NCBI GenBank assembly: GCA_947445425.1
Contig: CANFFA010000016.1
Span: forward strand, 1 to 14,343
DNA: 14,343 bases
DNA from: Paludibacteraceae bacterium
Lineage (GTDB): Bacteria; Bacteroidota; Bacteroidia; Bacteroidales; Paludibacteraceae
Direction: 5' to 3'
Under the pieces are notes generated by a model. That model saw only the letters and a program-made list of their open reading frames with translations, was not told where the DNA came from and ran no database searches. Both the position numbers and the translations under genes were made by a program. Shown piece by piece: positions 6,782-14,343 of the stretch. Positions within the stretch are counted from its first letter, which is position 1. Each line of letters starts with the position of its first letter.

Positions 6782-7994
6782 GGAAAAGACAATTTTCAAT
6801 CGTCCCTACTACACGGAAAAAATTCGCCCTTACATGGGGAAACCCATTATAAAAATTCTTACTGGTCAAAGGCGTATTGGCAAGAGCTGCATATTACAAC
6901 AGCTGATCAAAATTGTCCTTGAACAGGACACTACAGCCAATGTATTATATATCAACAAAGAGCTAAAGGAGTTTCGAGACATAAAGACGGATGATCAATT
7001 GTACGATGTCATTAAAGGACAGTTAAAGGACAACAGAAGCAACTCTGTTTTCATAGACGAAATACAAGAAATACCGTTGTTTCAAAATTGCCTACGGAGT
7101 TTGCTGGCTGAAAACTGTTGCGATATTTATTGCACCGGTAGCAATGCCAATATGCTTTCCGGCGAATTAGCCACACTGCTAGCGGGACGGTATATGGAGT
7201 TTACCATTCACAGCTTGTCTTATGGAGAGTTTCTTATATTTCATGATTTAGAGGACGATAACTCAAGTCTTCAGAAATATTTTAGAATAGGGGGAATGCC
7301 CTATTTGATACATCTTCAAGCCGATGAGGCTTTGTGCTTTGAATACTTAAGAAACTTGTATTCCACCATTCTTCTCAAGGATGTGATTACCCGAAAACAG
7401 ATAAGAAATGTCGATTTCATGGAGAGATTGGTGGCTTTTTTAGCCGACAATACAGGCAGTTTGTTTTCAGCAACCAATATAAGTAAATATCTTAAGTCTC
7501 AACGACAACAATTACCCACACAAATGGTGATTGATTATTCAGCAGCACTAGAGGATGCCTATTTTATACACAAGGTTTTACGTGCAGATATTCAGGGTTT
7601 AAAAATATTTGAAATCGGGGAGAAGTATTATTTTGAGGATTTGGGTATTCGCAATGCCATTCGCGGCTATGATGCATTGACCGAAATTCAAAAATGGATG
7701 GAAAATCTAGTATACATGCAACTCATTCGTATGGGCTATACACTCTATGTTGGAAAAACAGATCACTTGGAAATTGATTTCGTTGCAACAAAACTTCAGG
7801 AGCGCATCTATGTACAAGTTGCTTTTAGGTTGGAATTGGCAAGTACAAAAAACAGAGAGCTAGCCAGTTTATTAAAAGTGAAAGATAATTTCTCTAAATA
7901 TATTGTAACATTGGATGAATTTGCAATAGGAATCAATGAAAATGGAATTCAAATCGTTCATCTACGTGATTTCTTATTAAGGGAAATTTTATAA
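6780..7994 (+). CDS. AAA ATPase with C-terminal DUF4143 domain
   Basis: This 404-residue protein has an N-terminal P-loop ATPase: Walker A GQRRIGKS (29-36), Walker B SVFIDEIQE (89-97) with D93-E94, and a sensor-like YCTGSNA (117-123). GRYMEFTIHSLSYGEF (136-151) and FRIGGMP (168-174) are typical of the family. The C-terminal part (about 185-404) is the DUF4143 region. It ends in an endonuclease-like fold with E331-x-D333 and YVQVAF (344-349), where the usual catalytic lysine of PD-(D/E)XK enzymes is not evident. There is no signal peptide or membrane segment. The role of these proteins is unknown; they are very common in Bacteroidota and often occur as isolated genes. It is the only plus-strand gene here and lies between the hydrolase operon and its likely regulator, so it is probably a mobile or independently acquired insert with no part in glycan use. 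Length is normal and the frame is intact. Confidence 0.93.
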   Translation: MEKTIFNRPYYTEKIRPYMGKPIIKILTGQRRIGKSCILQQLIKIVLEQDTTANVLYINKELKEFRDIKTDDQLYDVIKGQLKDNRSNSVFIDEIQEIPLFQNCLRSLLAENCCDIYCTGSNANMLSGELATLLAGRYMEFTIHSLSYGEFLIFHDLEDDNSSLQKYFRIGGMPYLIHLQADEALCFEYLRNLYSTILLKDVITRKQIRNVDFMERLVAFLADNTGSLFSATNISKYLKSQRQQLPTQMVIDYSAALEDAYFIHKVLRADIQGLKIFEIGEKYYFEDLGIRNAIRGYDALTEIQKWMENLVYMQLIRMGYTLYVGKTDHLEIDFVATKLQERIYVQVAFRLELASTKNRELASLLKVKDNFSKYIVTLDEFAIGINENGIQIVHLRDFLLREIL

Positions 7995-8033
7995 AAAGAG
8001 AGGATTCAATGCCATTTACATTAAATCCTCTCT
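7993..8033 (-). terminator. Terminator of the HTCS gene, shared with the convergent ATPase gene
   Basis: A 10-bp perfect stem (7997-8006 with 8024-8033) encloses a 17-nt loop. Read on the minus strand the stem is followed by a U-tract (complement of the A-run 7993-7997), so it suits the HTCS transcript, whose gene ends 34 bp earlier. The U-tract overlaps the stop codon of the ATPase gene on the other strand. In the plus direction the stem is followed by CATGGTC, a weak U-tract, but it may still terminate the ATPase transcript. Confidence 0.75.
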
Positions 8034-8067
8034 CATGGTCTTATAAGTTTAGGCAAAGCTTATCCCA

Positions 8068-11000
8068 TCAAGCCCCCTCTAACCGCCCCTCTTTTCTATA
8101 CTCTATCGGTGCCAAACCAAAGCTTTTTTTGAAACACTTGCTAAAGTACTGCGGCGTTCCAAAACCAAAGCGATAAGCAATGTCCGCAATGGAGAGTTCT
8201 AAATTATTTTTTAGACAGTTAGCCGCTTTTTTGAGTTTAACATTCTGAATAAAGTCATTGGGAGTCAATCCAGTAATCCCTTTAATTTTAGAGTAGACTT
8301 TATTCCGCCCCGTATTCATTTCCGAAGCCAGAATATCCACCGTAAACTCCTCTTTATCAATATTAAGTTCTACAATCCCCATCACCTTTTCCATAAATTC
8401 CTGATCAAGGGAATTGTGCGTAATCAACTCCAGGTTATTGGTCAACTGATTGGTGTACTTCTCCTTCAATACTTTCCGAGAGCGCACCAAGTTGTTACAT
8501 CGAATGATCAAATGCTTAATATTGAATGGCTTGGTAATATAATCATCCGCACCGTACTGTAAACCCTCCACCAGATAATCATCCGAAGTATTGGCCGTAA
8601 TCATCACCACCGGAATGTGGCTGGTTTCGATATTCGACTTCAGCTTCACCAACATCTCAGACCCAGTCATGATCGGCATCATCAAATCAGTGAGGATGAT
8701 ATCCGGTTGAATCTCACCGGCTTTTTCTAAACCAGCTTTTCCATCCATTGCGAACTCCACCTCGTACAAAGGTTCAAAAGCCGCTACTAAAAGCTGTACG
8801 ATTTCCATATTATCGTCCACGATGAGCATTTTGAAACACTTGGCATTTTCCTCATCTGTAAACTCTTCCAACAACTCTTGAAAATAAGGTTCGTCCTTAA
8901 TGCTTAATTCTGCAACTGGATTTTCAACGGCATCACCTGTTGTAACAACTTGTTCGTCAACAAAATGATCGCTTCCTGTTTTTAAACATATCGAAAATTT
9001 GGAGCCAATTCCTGCACTACTCTCCACCGAAACCTTACCTCCATGTAATTCAACTATCCCTTTTGCCAATGCTAAACCAACCCCTGTTCCCAAAACATTG
9101 GTTTTATTCACCTGATAAAAACTATCAAAAATATGATCCAATTCTGCCTGTGGAATACCAATACCACTATCTGAAACAGAGATTATTACATTATCCTCAC
9201 TCGGCAGAATACTTAGTGTGATGGTTCCACCCGGTTTTGTGAATTTAAAGGCATTAGATAAAAGGTTGTTAAATACCTTTTGTAACTGAATGGGGTCAAA
9301 ATAAAGCAATAGCTCTTTTTCGGAGCATTCAAAGATGAATTTGATTTTGTGTGTAAAAGCAAAATCATTGAAAGTGAGGAATATTTCATGTACAAAATCA
9401 ACAATATTGGCATGCTTCACCTGTAATTTCAAGTAACCGTCCTCTTGCTTTCTAAAGTCTAAAAGTTCTGTCAACAACCGATTTAATTTGGTGGCATTTT
9501 TGTAGACAGAGAGCAGTTTTGCTGAAAAACTCTGCGCCTCTTTTACCTCCAACATCGATTCTACCTGACCCATAATCAAGGTGATAGGGGTTCTAAACTC
9601 ATGCGAGATATTTGTAAAAAATTGAGTTTTATATTTACTGGTTTCTTCTACACGCAACTTCTCCTTGTGTTCAAATTCCAGACTCGACTTCAATGCCACT
9701 TCATTCTTATAAAAACGAATCCAATACCAAAGCAGAGTAATCAAGGCTATAAAATAGAACCAAAGCGCAATCGTTGAAGTATAAAAAGGTGGATTCACCC
9801 GAATAGCAAGGGAAATCTCATCCGAAATCTTATTAGAATTCAGATAACGTCCCCGAACCTTCAGTAGATATTCTCCACGTGACAAATTGGAAAAGCTGAT
9901 TTTATTCCCACTACATTTGATCCATTTGTCGCTTAAACCTTGCATTAAATATTCATATTCACATGCATTCTCTTTGATAAAATTCGAAGTGGCAAAAAAG
10001 ATACTGGCATAAGCATCCGTACTTTTGAGTTGCACTTTTTCTGTATATAGCAAAGAGTTCTCAAGAATTTCAGTACTATCTCCGACTTCTACCCGTCTGT
10101 TATTAACCTCCAGTTCAGTAAAATGGAGTTTGGAAGTTTGGTTCAATTTGCCAATTTCTTGTTCATAAAAACTAACCATACCATTTACTCCACCCCAAAA
10201 AACCTCCCCATCGCTGGCAACGAAAAGTCCATTACCTTCATTAATCCCTGTCAATGGGACACCATCCTGCAACCTTAGGTTCTTGAACAATCCAGTGGCA
10301 TATTGATAACGTGACAGACCATAATTGGTTGAAATTAAAATATTTCCACTCTTAGATTCTGCCAAAGCGTAACAATAATTACTTAACAAACCACTGGTTT
10401 CCATTCCAAAATGTTTCAAACGATCAAGCTTTGGTTGATATACAAACAAACCACCACCATTGGATGAGAACCAAAGTTGGTGACGACTGTCTTCAATAAT
10501 CGCCGTAATTCCTATCGAACTATGCTTACTTGAAGGATCAAAAAGCTGGTAACGCTTGGTTTTCTTGGTCAATAAATTGGTGCAATTTATAACAGAGGAG
10601 TATTTTTGATAATACCAGAGATTATGCTTCGAATCAACAAAAATTGGATTGTTCCACACCCCTTTTGATTTTAGGACTGTCTCAGCAACTGCTGACATTT
10701 GATCTGTCTTTAAATCAAAACGATAGAGCTGCTCATGGGTAGAGATATATACATCCGTACCTACTTGTGCTACACTATAAACTTGATTATCGGCAAGTTG
10801 ATTAGGAGCTGGCATCTGTGTACTAAAACGTTTAGTTTTACCACTTTTAACATCCAAAACATCCAAGCCTCCAAAATGACTCCCTATAAACATACGACCA
10901 TTTTTTCTATCGAAATGCAATGCCTTAACATTACCATTCGTAAACAAACCACTCGTATAGGGGAGAGCATTAAATACTCCAGTTTTTCTGTTCAGGCAAT

Positions 11001-12096
11001 TCACACCACCCCCATCGGTCCCCACCCAAATATTACCCTTATCATCCTCAGTCATTCTACTGACAATGCCTTTATTCAAAGTCCTATTATCTTGAGGAAT
11101 AGGACAATAAAATTTAAAAACTTTCACATCTGGATTGAAATAATTCACCCCTCCATAGTAAGTTCCAGCCCAAATTGTCCCTTGCAAATCACAACAAAGC
11201 GCATAGACAGAAGAATGAAGTATACTAGTAGGATACAAATCATTGTGAATATAAGTCTTGAAACTTTCACTTTGGGGAAGGTACTTATTTAAACCGGTAT
11301 AGGTTCCTATCCAAATTGTGCCATTTTTATCCTCACAAACCGTACGCACATCATCAGAAGAGATAGAAGTAGGATTGCCAGATATTGTACGGTAATTCCT
11401 GACTAACTGCAGATTGCGATTCATTTTATACAAACCTTGCCCCTTGGTGGCAATCCAAAAATTCTTTTTTGAATCACTATTAATGGATAAAACATCAGCA
11501 TTTGAAAAGATATTTTGCAACGATAGATTTTTATTAAGAAGATAAAGCCCTGTTTCGGATCCTAAAAGAAGACGACCATCAGTAGTTTCAAAAACAGATT
11601 TTATTCTAGCATTTTTATCCAGTCGGCAATAAAATTGTAGGGATTTTTCGGCGTATGAATAATTAAACAAACTATCACTACCGACAGCCCACAAATTGGT
11701 TTTCCCCTTATAAATAGATAAAATATTTTCTTGTTGAAGGGTGGTAAATTGCTCACTTTTAAGATCAAAAATTACCAACTTATCATCACAAATCAAATAT
11801 AGATGCCCGTTAGAATCCCCTACAATGGAGTTTACTATATTTCCTGGCAGTGAATTTTTCCCTTTTTGTGGGTGAAAGTTATGAAATTTGAAACCATCAT
11901 AGCGGCTTAAACCTTCTCTCGTTCCAAACCACATGATTCCAAATTGGTCCTGATAAACACTCATCACAGAAAGTTGAGACAAGCCATTTTGAATACCCAA
12001 ATGCTCAAACTTAAGCTCTTGTGAATAAACGCTATCAAAAGATTTCGTAATCAGTAAAATTACAAAAAATGTATATTTAAGTATTTGTCTTTTCAT
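8068..12096 (-). CDS. Hybrid two-component system regulator (HTCS)
   Basis: This one-protein signalling chain senses an oligosaccharide in the periplasm and activates PUL transcription. In order, the 1342 residues hold: signal sequence (1-26); two seven-bladed propellers of Reg_prop repeats (about 30-650, with many IWIGT/IWVGT/GLYKM-type strands); Y_Y_Y domain (about 690-767); one membrane helix (about 774-794); HisKA with phospho-acceptor H832 in SHEFRTP; HATPase with NNLLSNAFKF (943-952), DSGIG (976-980) and GTGVGLAL (1003-1010); receiver with D1094-D1095, phospho-acceptor D1137, T1167 and K1189; and a C-terminal AraC-type double helix-turn-helix (about 1235-1335, ending GLAPIEYRK). All key residues are present, so it should be functional. 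The ATG is followed by a normal signal sequence. Likely targets are the paired operator blocks at 51-115 and 6564-6628. It reads in the same direction as the operon but is separated from it by the ATPase gene. The ligand is not predictable from sequence alone. Confidence 0.97.
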   Translation of the reverse strand: MKRQILKYTFFVILLITKSFDSVYSQELKFEHLGIQNGLSQLSVMSVYQDQFGIMWFGTREGLSRYDGFKFHNFHPQKGKNSLPGNIVNSIVGDSNGHLYLICDDKLVIFDLKSEQFTTLQQENILSIYKGKTNLWAVGSDSLFNYSYAEKSLQFYCRLDKNARIKSVFETTDGRLLLGSETGLYLLNKNLSLQNIFSNADVLSINSDSKKNFWIATKGQGLYKMNRNLQLVRNYRTISGNPTSISSDDVRTVCEDKNGTIWIGTYTGLNKYLPQSESFKTYIHNDLYPTSILHSSVYALCCDLQGTIWAGTYYGGVNYFNPDVKVFKFYCPIPQDNRTLNKGIVSRMTEDDKGNIWVGTDGGGVNCLNRKTGVFNALPYTSGLFTNGNVKALHFDRKNGRMFIGSHFGGLDVLDVKSGKTKRFSTQMPAPNQLADNQVYSVAQVGTDVYISTHEQLYRFDLKTDQMSAVAETVLKSKGVWNNPIFVDSKHNLWYYQKYSSVINCTNLLTKKTKRYQLFDPSSKHSSIGITAIIEDSRHQLWFSSNGGGLFVYQPKLDRLKHFGMETSGLLSNYCYALAESKSGNILISTNYGLSRYQYATGLFKNLRLQDGVPLTGINEGNGLFVASDGEVFWGGVNGMVSFYEQEIGKLNQTSKLHFTELEVNNRRVEVGDSTEILENSLLYTEKVQLKSTDAYASIFFATSNFIKENACEYEYLMQGLSDKWIKCSGNKISFSNLSRGEYLLKVRGRYLNSNKISDEISLAIRVNPPFYTSTIALWFYFIALITLLWYWIRFYKNEVALKSSLEFEHKEKLRVEETSKYKTQFFTNISHEFRTPITLIMGQVESMLEVKEAQSFSAKLLSVYKNATKLNRLLTELLDFRKQEDGYLKLQVKHANIVDFVHEIFLTFNDFAFTHKIKFIFECSEKELLLYFDPIQLQKVFNNLLSNAFKFTKPGGTITLSILPSEDNVIISVSDSGIGIPQAELDHIFDSFYQVNKTNVLGTGVGLALAKGIVELHGGKVSVESSAGIGSKFSICLKTGSDHFVDEQVVTTGDAVENPVAELSIKDEPYFQELLEEFTDEENAKCFKMLIVDDNMEIVQLLVAAFEPLYEVEFAMDGKAGLEKAGEIQPDIILTDLMMPIMTGSEMLVKLKSNIETSHIPVVMITANTSDDYLVEGLQYGADDYITKPFNIKHLIIRCNNLVRSRKVLKEKYTNQLTNNLELITHNSLDQEFMEKVMGIVELNIDKEEFTVDILASEMNTGRNKVYSKIKGITGLTPNDFIQNVKLKKAANCLKNNLELSIADIAYRFGFGTPQYFSKCFKKSFGLAPIEYRKEGRLEGA

Positions 12097-12154
12097 AATG
12101 TATAAAAGTGAATTATAAAACTTCTAATCAATTTCTAAAAACGACTCGAATTTC

Positions 12155-12628
12155 TTAGTTGTTTCTAGTATGTGATGGTCGAACAATCGTAAAGGGGAAA
12201 GAACTTTTGAATGCAGTATCTTTAAGTACTTTTTCGCAGGCAATTTTGTTCCTAGAATACTCCCAAAATGGATTATCTAAGGGTGTATCTTCTGTAACAG
12301 CCAGAATTTCAGTGGTCTGATAGGCAGATGCGGTACTGATCAATATATATTGTTTGGTTTTCCCTGCGAATAAAGCAATAGCATTCTGTATATGAGACGG
12401 TTCGTAAGCAAGAAAGTCAACCACTACATCAAAATGATGATTCCTAATGGCTTCAGAAGTTTCGGAAACATTTCTAATGTCAGCATAAATTGTATTTACT
12501 TCTTTAGTATTACGAATGCCGGCTGTTTTACCACGATTTAAATGATATACCTCCAAGCCATGCTCTACTGCTAAATCTGAACAAGCTGAACTAATTACTC
12601 CTGTCCCACCAATAAAAAGTAATTTCAT
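12155..12628 (-). pseudogene. Truncated NAD(P)-dependent epimerase/dehydratase
   Basis: The frame encodes the N-terminal half of an extended short-chain dehydrogenase. It has the dinucleotide-binding GGTGVIS (7-13), the ST(A)S-like STASAY (98-103), and the Y124-x3-K128 pair in WEYSRNK. It then runs into TIVRPSHT and stops two or three codons later, at 157 residues. Relatives usually have about 300-340 residues and continue past this point into the substrate-binding half, which is absent. Only 58 bp separate the stop from the HTCS start, too little to hold the rest in any frame. The Rossmann part looks undamaged. I infer a deletion or an insertion-border truncation, so the product is probably inactive. 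It lies at the junction between the core-like genes to the right and the PUL to the left. Confidence 0.8.
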
Positions 12629-12754
12629 TCGTAAATAATTGTTTTTATTTTTCGTATCTAATCAAGTTAACTTTCTTGATCTTTACTGATGAATCAGATG
12701 ATGCATGTTCGGGTGCATTTTAATTTATTTGATTCAAAAAAACTTACTCGTTTT

Positions 12755-13177
12755 CTAATGTATTGAAAGTGCTTTCCCTTTTTCACCCATAAAAAAAGCA
12801 ATGAGCACTACACTCACCTTTCCATTATTAACACCATTGTGTTTTAAATCAATTACCTCAGAAAAGGACGAATTGGTTCCAAAAGTCATGGTCTTCTTGT
12901 TTTCAATCTCAACCGTCAAAACTCCTTCTTGTACATAGGCAAACACAGGAAAATTGTGCTTGTGCCATCCCGTAGATTTACCTGGGGGAATGGTAACTTT
13001 TAGAATGGTAACTTCACTGTTTTGAAATTGAGGGTAAATAATCTTTTGACCGATGGAAGTAGTGTCTGTTTTAATAATTTGTTCTAAAACAATCTCTTTA
13101 TTGTATTCTGCATTTGCACAAATACTAATAAATAATGAAACAATTAAACCGACTTTTCTGCAATTTTTCAAACTCAT
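12755..13177 (-). CDS. Small exported cupin-domain protein
   Basis: This 140-residue protein starts with a basic region and a hydrophobic stretch (about 9-20) ending SICANAEYN, a likely Sec signal peptide. The remainder is a single cupin beta-barrel. The first cupin motif is visible as PPGKSTGWHKHNFPVFAYVQ (64-83), with H72 and H74 as metal ligands, followed by EGVLTVEIEN. The glutamate of the classical motif is missing, as in many small one-domain cupins. H113 in the second half may be the further ligand. Catalytic role and substrate are unknown. It follows murI by 22 bp on the same strand and may be co-transcribed with it. The 126-bp gap before the epimerase fragment shows only a weak 6-bp inverted repeat (around 12661-12682) and no clear promoter. 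Confidence 0.85.
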   Translation of the reverse strand: MSLKNCRKVGLIVSLFISICANAEYNKEIVLEQIIKTDTTSIGQKIIYPQFQNSEVTILKVTIPPGKSTGWHKHNFPVFAYVQEGVLTVEIENKKTMTFGTNSSFSEVIDLKHNGVNNGKVSVVLIAFFMGEKGKALSIH

Positions 13178-13199
13178 ACTCTATTCTTAAAACTAATTT

Positions 13200-14048
13200 T
13201 CATCCTAAATCAACATGTTCTGCTACAACCGCCTCTTTCAGAAACAATGATGCAGCACTTGAGAACTTCTCTACTGATTCGGTGGTAAGGTAGTGGCACG
13301 TAGCACTTTTAGTACAACGTTCTTCCATGTCAGGATGTCTTTGCAGGTAATTAGCAAGACTCTGTGCTACAATATCACCTTGAGAGACAATGCCGACATT
13401 CTTTGGCAGAAAAGATTTAATTTTCGATTCCAATAAGGGATAATGGGTACATCCCAACATGACAATGTCAATTAAGGGATCGGAAGTCAAAAGATGCTCA
13501 ATATTTTTACGCACAAAATAATCTGCACCCGTAGCTTCATGTTCATTGTTCTCAATCAATGGAACCCACATCGGACAAGCTTCTGAAGTAACGATAAAGT
13601 CTTGATAAAGCTTTTGAATTTCAAGGGGATAGGAATTTGATTGAACGGTACCATTGGTTGCCAATAGACCAATGTGTTTAGTTTGGGTTAGATTGCCAAC
13701 CGTTTCCACCGTAGGACGAATAACACCCAACACCCTTCTTTGTGGGTCTAATCTTGGTAAATCATTTTGCTGAATGGTTCGTAGGGCTTTAGCTGAAGCA
13801 GTATTACAAGCAAGAAGTACCATTTGACATCCCATTTCAAAAAGATGCGTCACACACTCCAAGGTATATCTGTACACCACATCAAACGATCTAGTACCAT
13901 AAGGTGTACGGGCATTATCCCCTAAATAAATAAAATCATACTGTGGTAATTCGGTACGTATCTTTTCCAAAATGGTCAAACCACCATATCCCGAATCAAA
14001 GATTCCGATGGGTCCAGGAGCTGAAGAGAGGAGTTTGGGGATTTTCAT
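13200..14048 (-). CDS. murI: Glutamate racemase
   Basis: The enzyme interconverts L- and D-glutamate (EC 5.1.1.3) without a cofactor and supplies D-glutamate for peptidoglycan in the cytoplasm. The 282-residue length is normal. The N-terminal motif GPIGIFDSGYGGLT (12-25) contains the substrate-binding D18-S19. The two catalytic cysteines are C81 in LLACNTASA and C200 in LGCTHYP. YLGDNARTPYG (41-51) is also typical. The ATG at 14046-14048 gives a start close to the usual one. The 113-bp gap upstream shows no certain promoter box. It is a housekeeping gene and marks the right end of the window as core chromosome. Confidence 0.97.
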   Translation of the reverse strand: MKIPKLLSSAPGPIGIFDSGYGGLTILEKIRTELPQYDFIYLGDNARTPYGTRSFDVVYRYTLECVTHLFEMGCQMVLLACNTASAKALRTIQQNDLPRLDPQRRVLGVIRPTVETVGNLTQTKHIGLLATNGTVQSNSYPLEIQKLYQDFIVTSEACPMWVPLIENNEHEATGADYFVRKNIEHLLTSDPLIDIVMLGCTHYPLLESKIKSFLPKNVGIVSQGDIVAQSLANYLQRHPDMEERCTKSATCHYLTTESVEKFSSAASLFLKEAVVAEHVDLG

Positions 14049-14161
14049 GAAAATAATGTGCTAATTAAGAAATATGCCAAAGTGCCAATGAGTGGATATC
14101 GTAATTTATAGACTGACAAATCAAAGGAAATCTTGATGGTAAAGCAAAAGTCAATTGTTAG

Positions 14162-14343
14162 TTAATCAAACATTTGTCCAGCATTATTACTCATCTGTAC
14201 CATTTTATCGTATTCTGCAGGGGTGAGATCCATGAAATAATAATTCTGAGGGTTCATAATTTCACCTTTCAAATGGACTTCATAGTGCAAGTGCGGACCA
14301 GTAGATTTTCCTGTACTACCCACTAAACCGATAACATCACCTC
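14162..14343 (-). CDS. M23/LytM peptidase, C-terminal end only
   Basis: The window edge cuts this gene; the last 60 codons are present. The visible residues read [20 protein letters not shown], then EV and a short tail ending NNAGQMFD. This is the end of the LytM metallopeptidase domain, where the HLH histidines belong to the zinc-site motif. Such proteins cleave peptidoglycan cross-links or, when degenerate, activate amidases; which applies cannot be told from the tail. The stop is at 14162-14164, 113 bp before murI on the same strand. Confidence 0.92.
   Translation of the reverse strand, partial: GDVIGLVGSTGKSTGPHLHYEVHLKGEIMNPQNYYFMDLTPAEYDKMVQMSNNAGQMFD

Noticed and set aside
10735..11292. 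185-codon open frame on the plus strand inside the HTCS gene
   Set aside because: It lies opposite the well-supported propeller region, its translation is low-complexity (Ile, Thr, His, Ser-rich), and it has no family motif. It is a shadow of the HTCS codon pattern.
12661..12682. Short inverted repeat (ATCAAG with CTTGAT) between cupin and epimerase fragment as a terminator
   Set aside because: The stem has only six AT-rich pairs and no U-tract follows in either direction.
1..14343. CRISPR arrays, tRNA or rRNA genes, insertion sequences
   Set aside because: I saw no regularly spaced direct repeats, no cloverleaf or rRNA-like segments, and no transposase motif on either strand.

Overview
The window comes from a member of the Bacteroidota. 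The evidence is a hybrid two-component regulator (HTCS) beside glycan-degrading genes, -7 promoter boxes of the TAnnTTTG type, start codons without strong Shine-Dalgarno sequences, and an AT-rich composition. I cannot name the genus. Apart from one ATPase gene, every gene lies on the minus strand, so the operons are read from right to left.

The right end (about 12.1-14.3 kb) looks like ordinary chromosome. It holds the tail of an M23/LytM peptidoglycan hydrolase (cut by the window edge), glutamate racemase (murI), a small exported cupin, and an NAD(P)-dependent epimerase that stops at about half its normal length. The broken epimerase abuts the regulator and may mark the border between core genome and a glycan-use locus.

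The rest is a polysaccharide utilisation locus (PUL) without SusC/SusD inside the window. An HTCS of 1342 residues (8068-12096) has a periplasmic propeller sensor, a Y_Y_Y domain, one membrane segment, histidine kinase, receiver and AraC-type DNA-binding domain. To its left, on the plus strand, is an AAA ATPase of the DUF4143 type (6780-7994), whose -7 box sits inside a 15-bp perfect inverted repeat. Next comes a four-gene minus-strand operon: a clan GH-N (GH28/GH49-like) beta-helix hydrolase, an exported protein of unknown function, a large clan GH-D (GH27/GH36-like) hydrolase with an inserted F5/8C-like domain, and mannonate dehydratase (uxuA). The dehydratase belongs to the D-glucuronate branch of uronate catabolism, so the target glycan probably contains glucuronate. 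A long hairpin ends the region at 197-253.

The main hidden signal is regulatory. About 65 bp upstream of the hydrolase operon (6564-6628) recurs at the left edge (51-115) with the same length and about 80% identity. Each copy holds two direct GAAAAG half-sites exactly 21 bp apart and ends in a TATTTTTG -7 box, and each is followed 32-33 bp later by a possible ATG. This is the geometry expected of a dimeric AraC-type activator, most simply the neighbouring HTCS. It predicts that another operon of the same regulon starts at position 18 and runs off the left edge.
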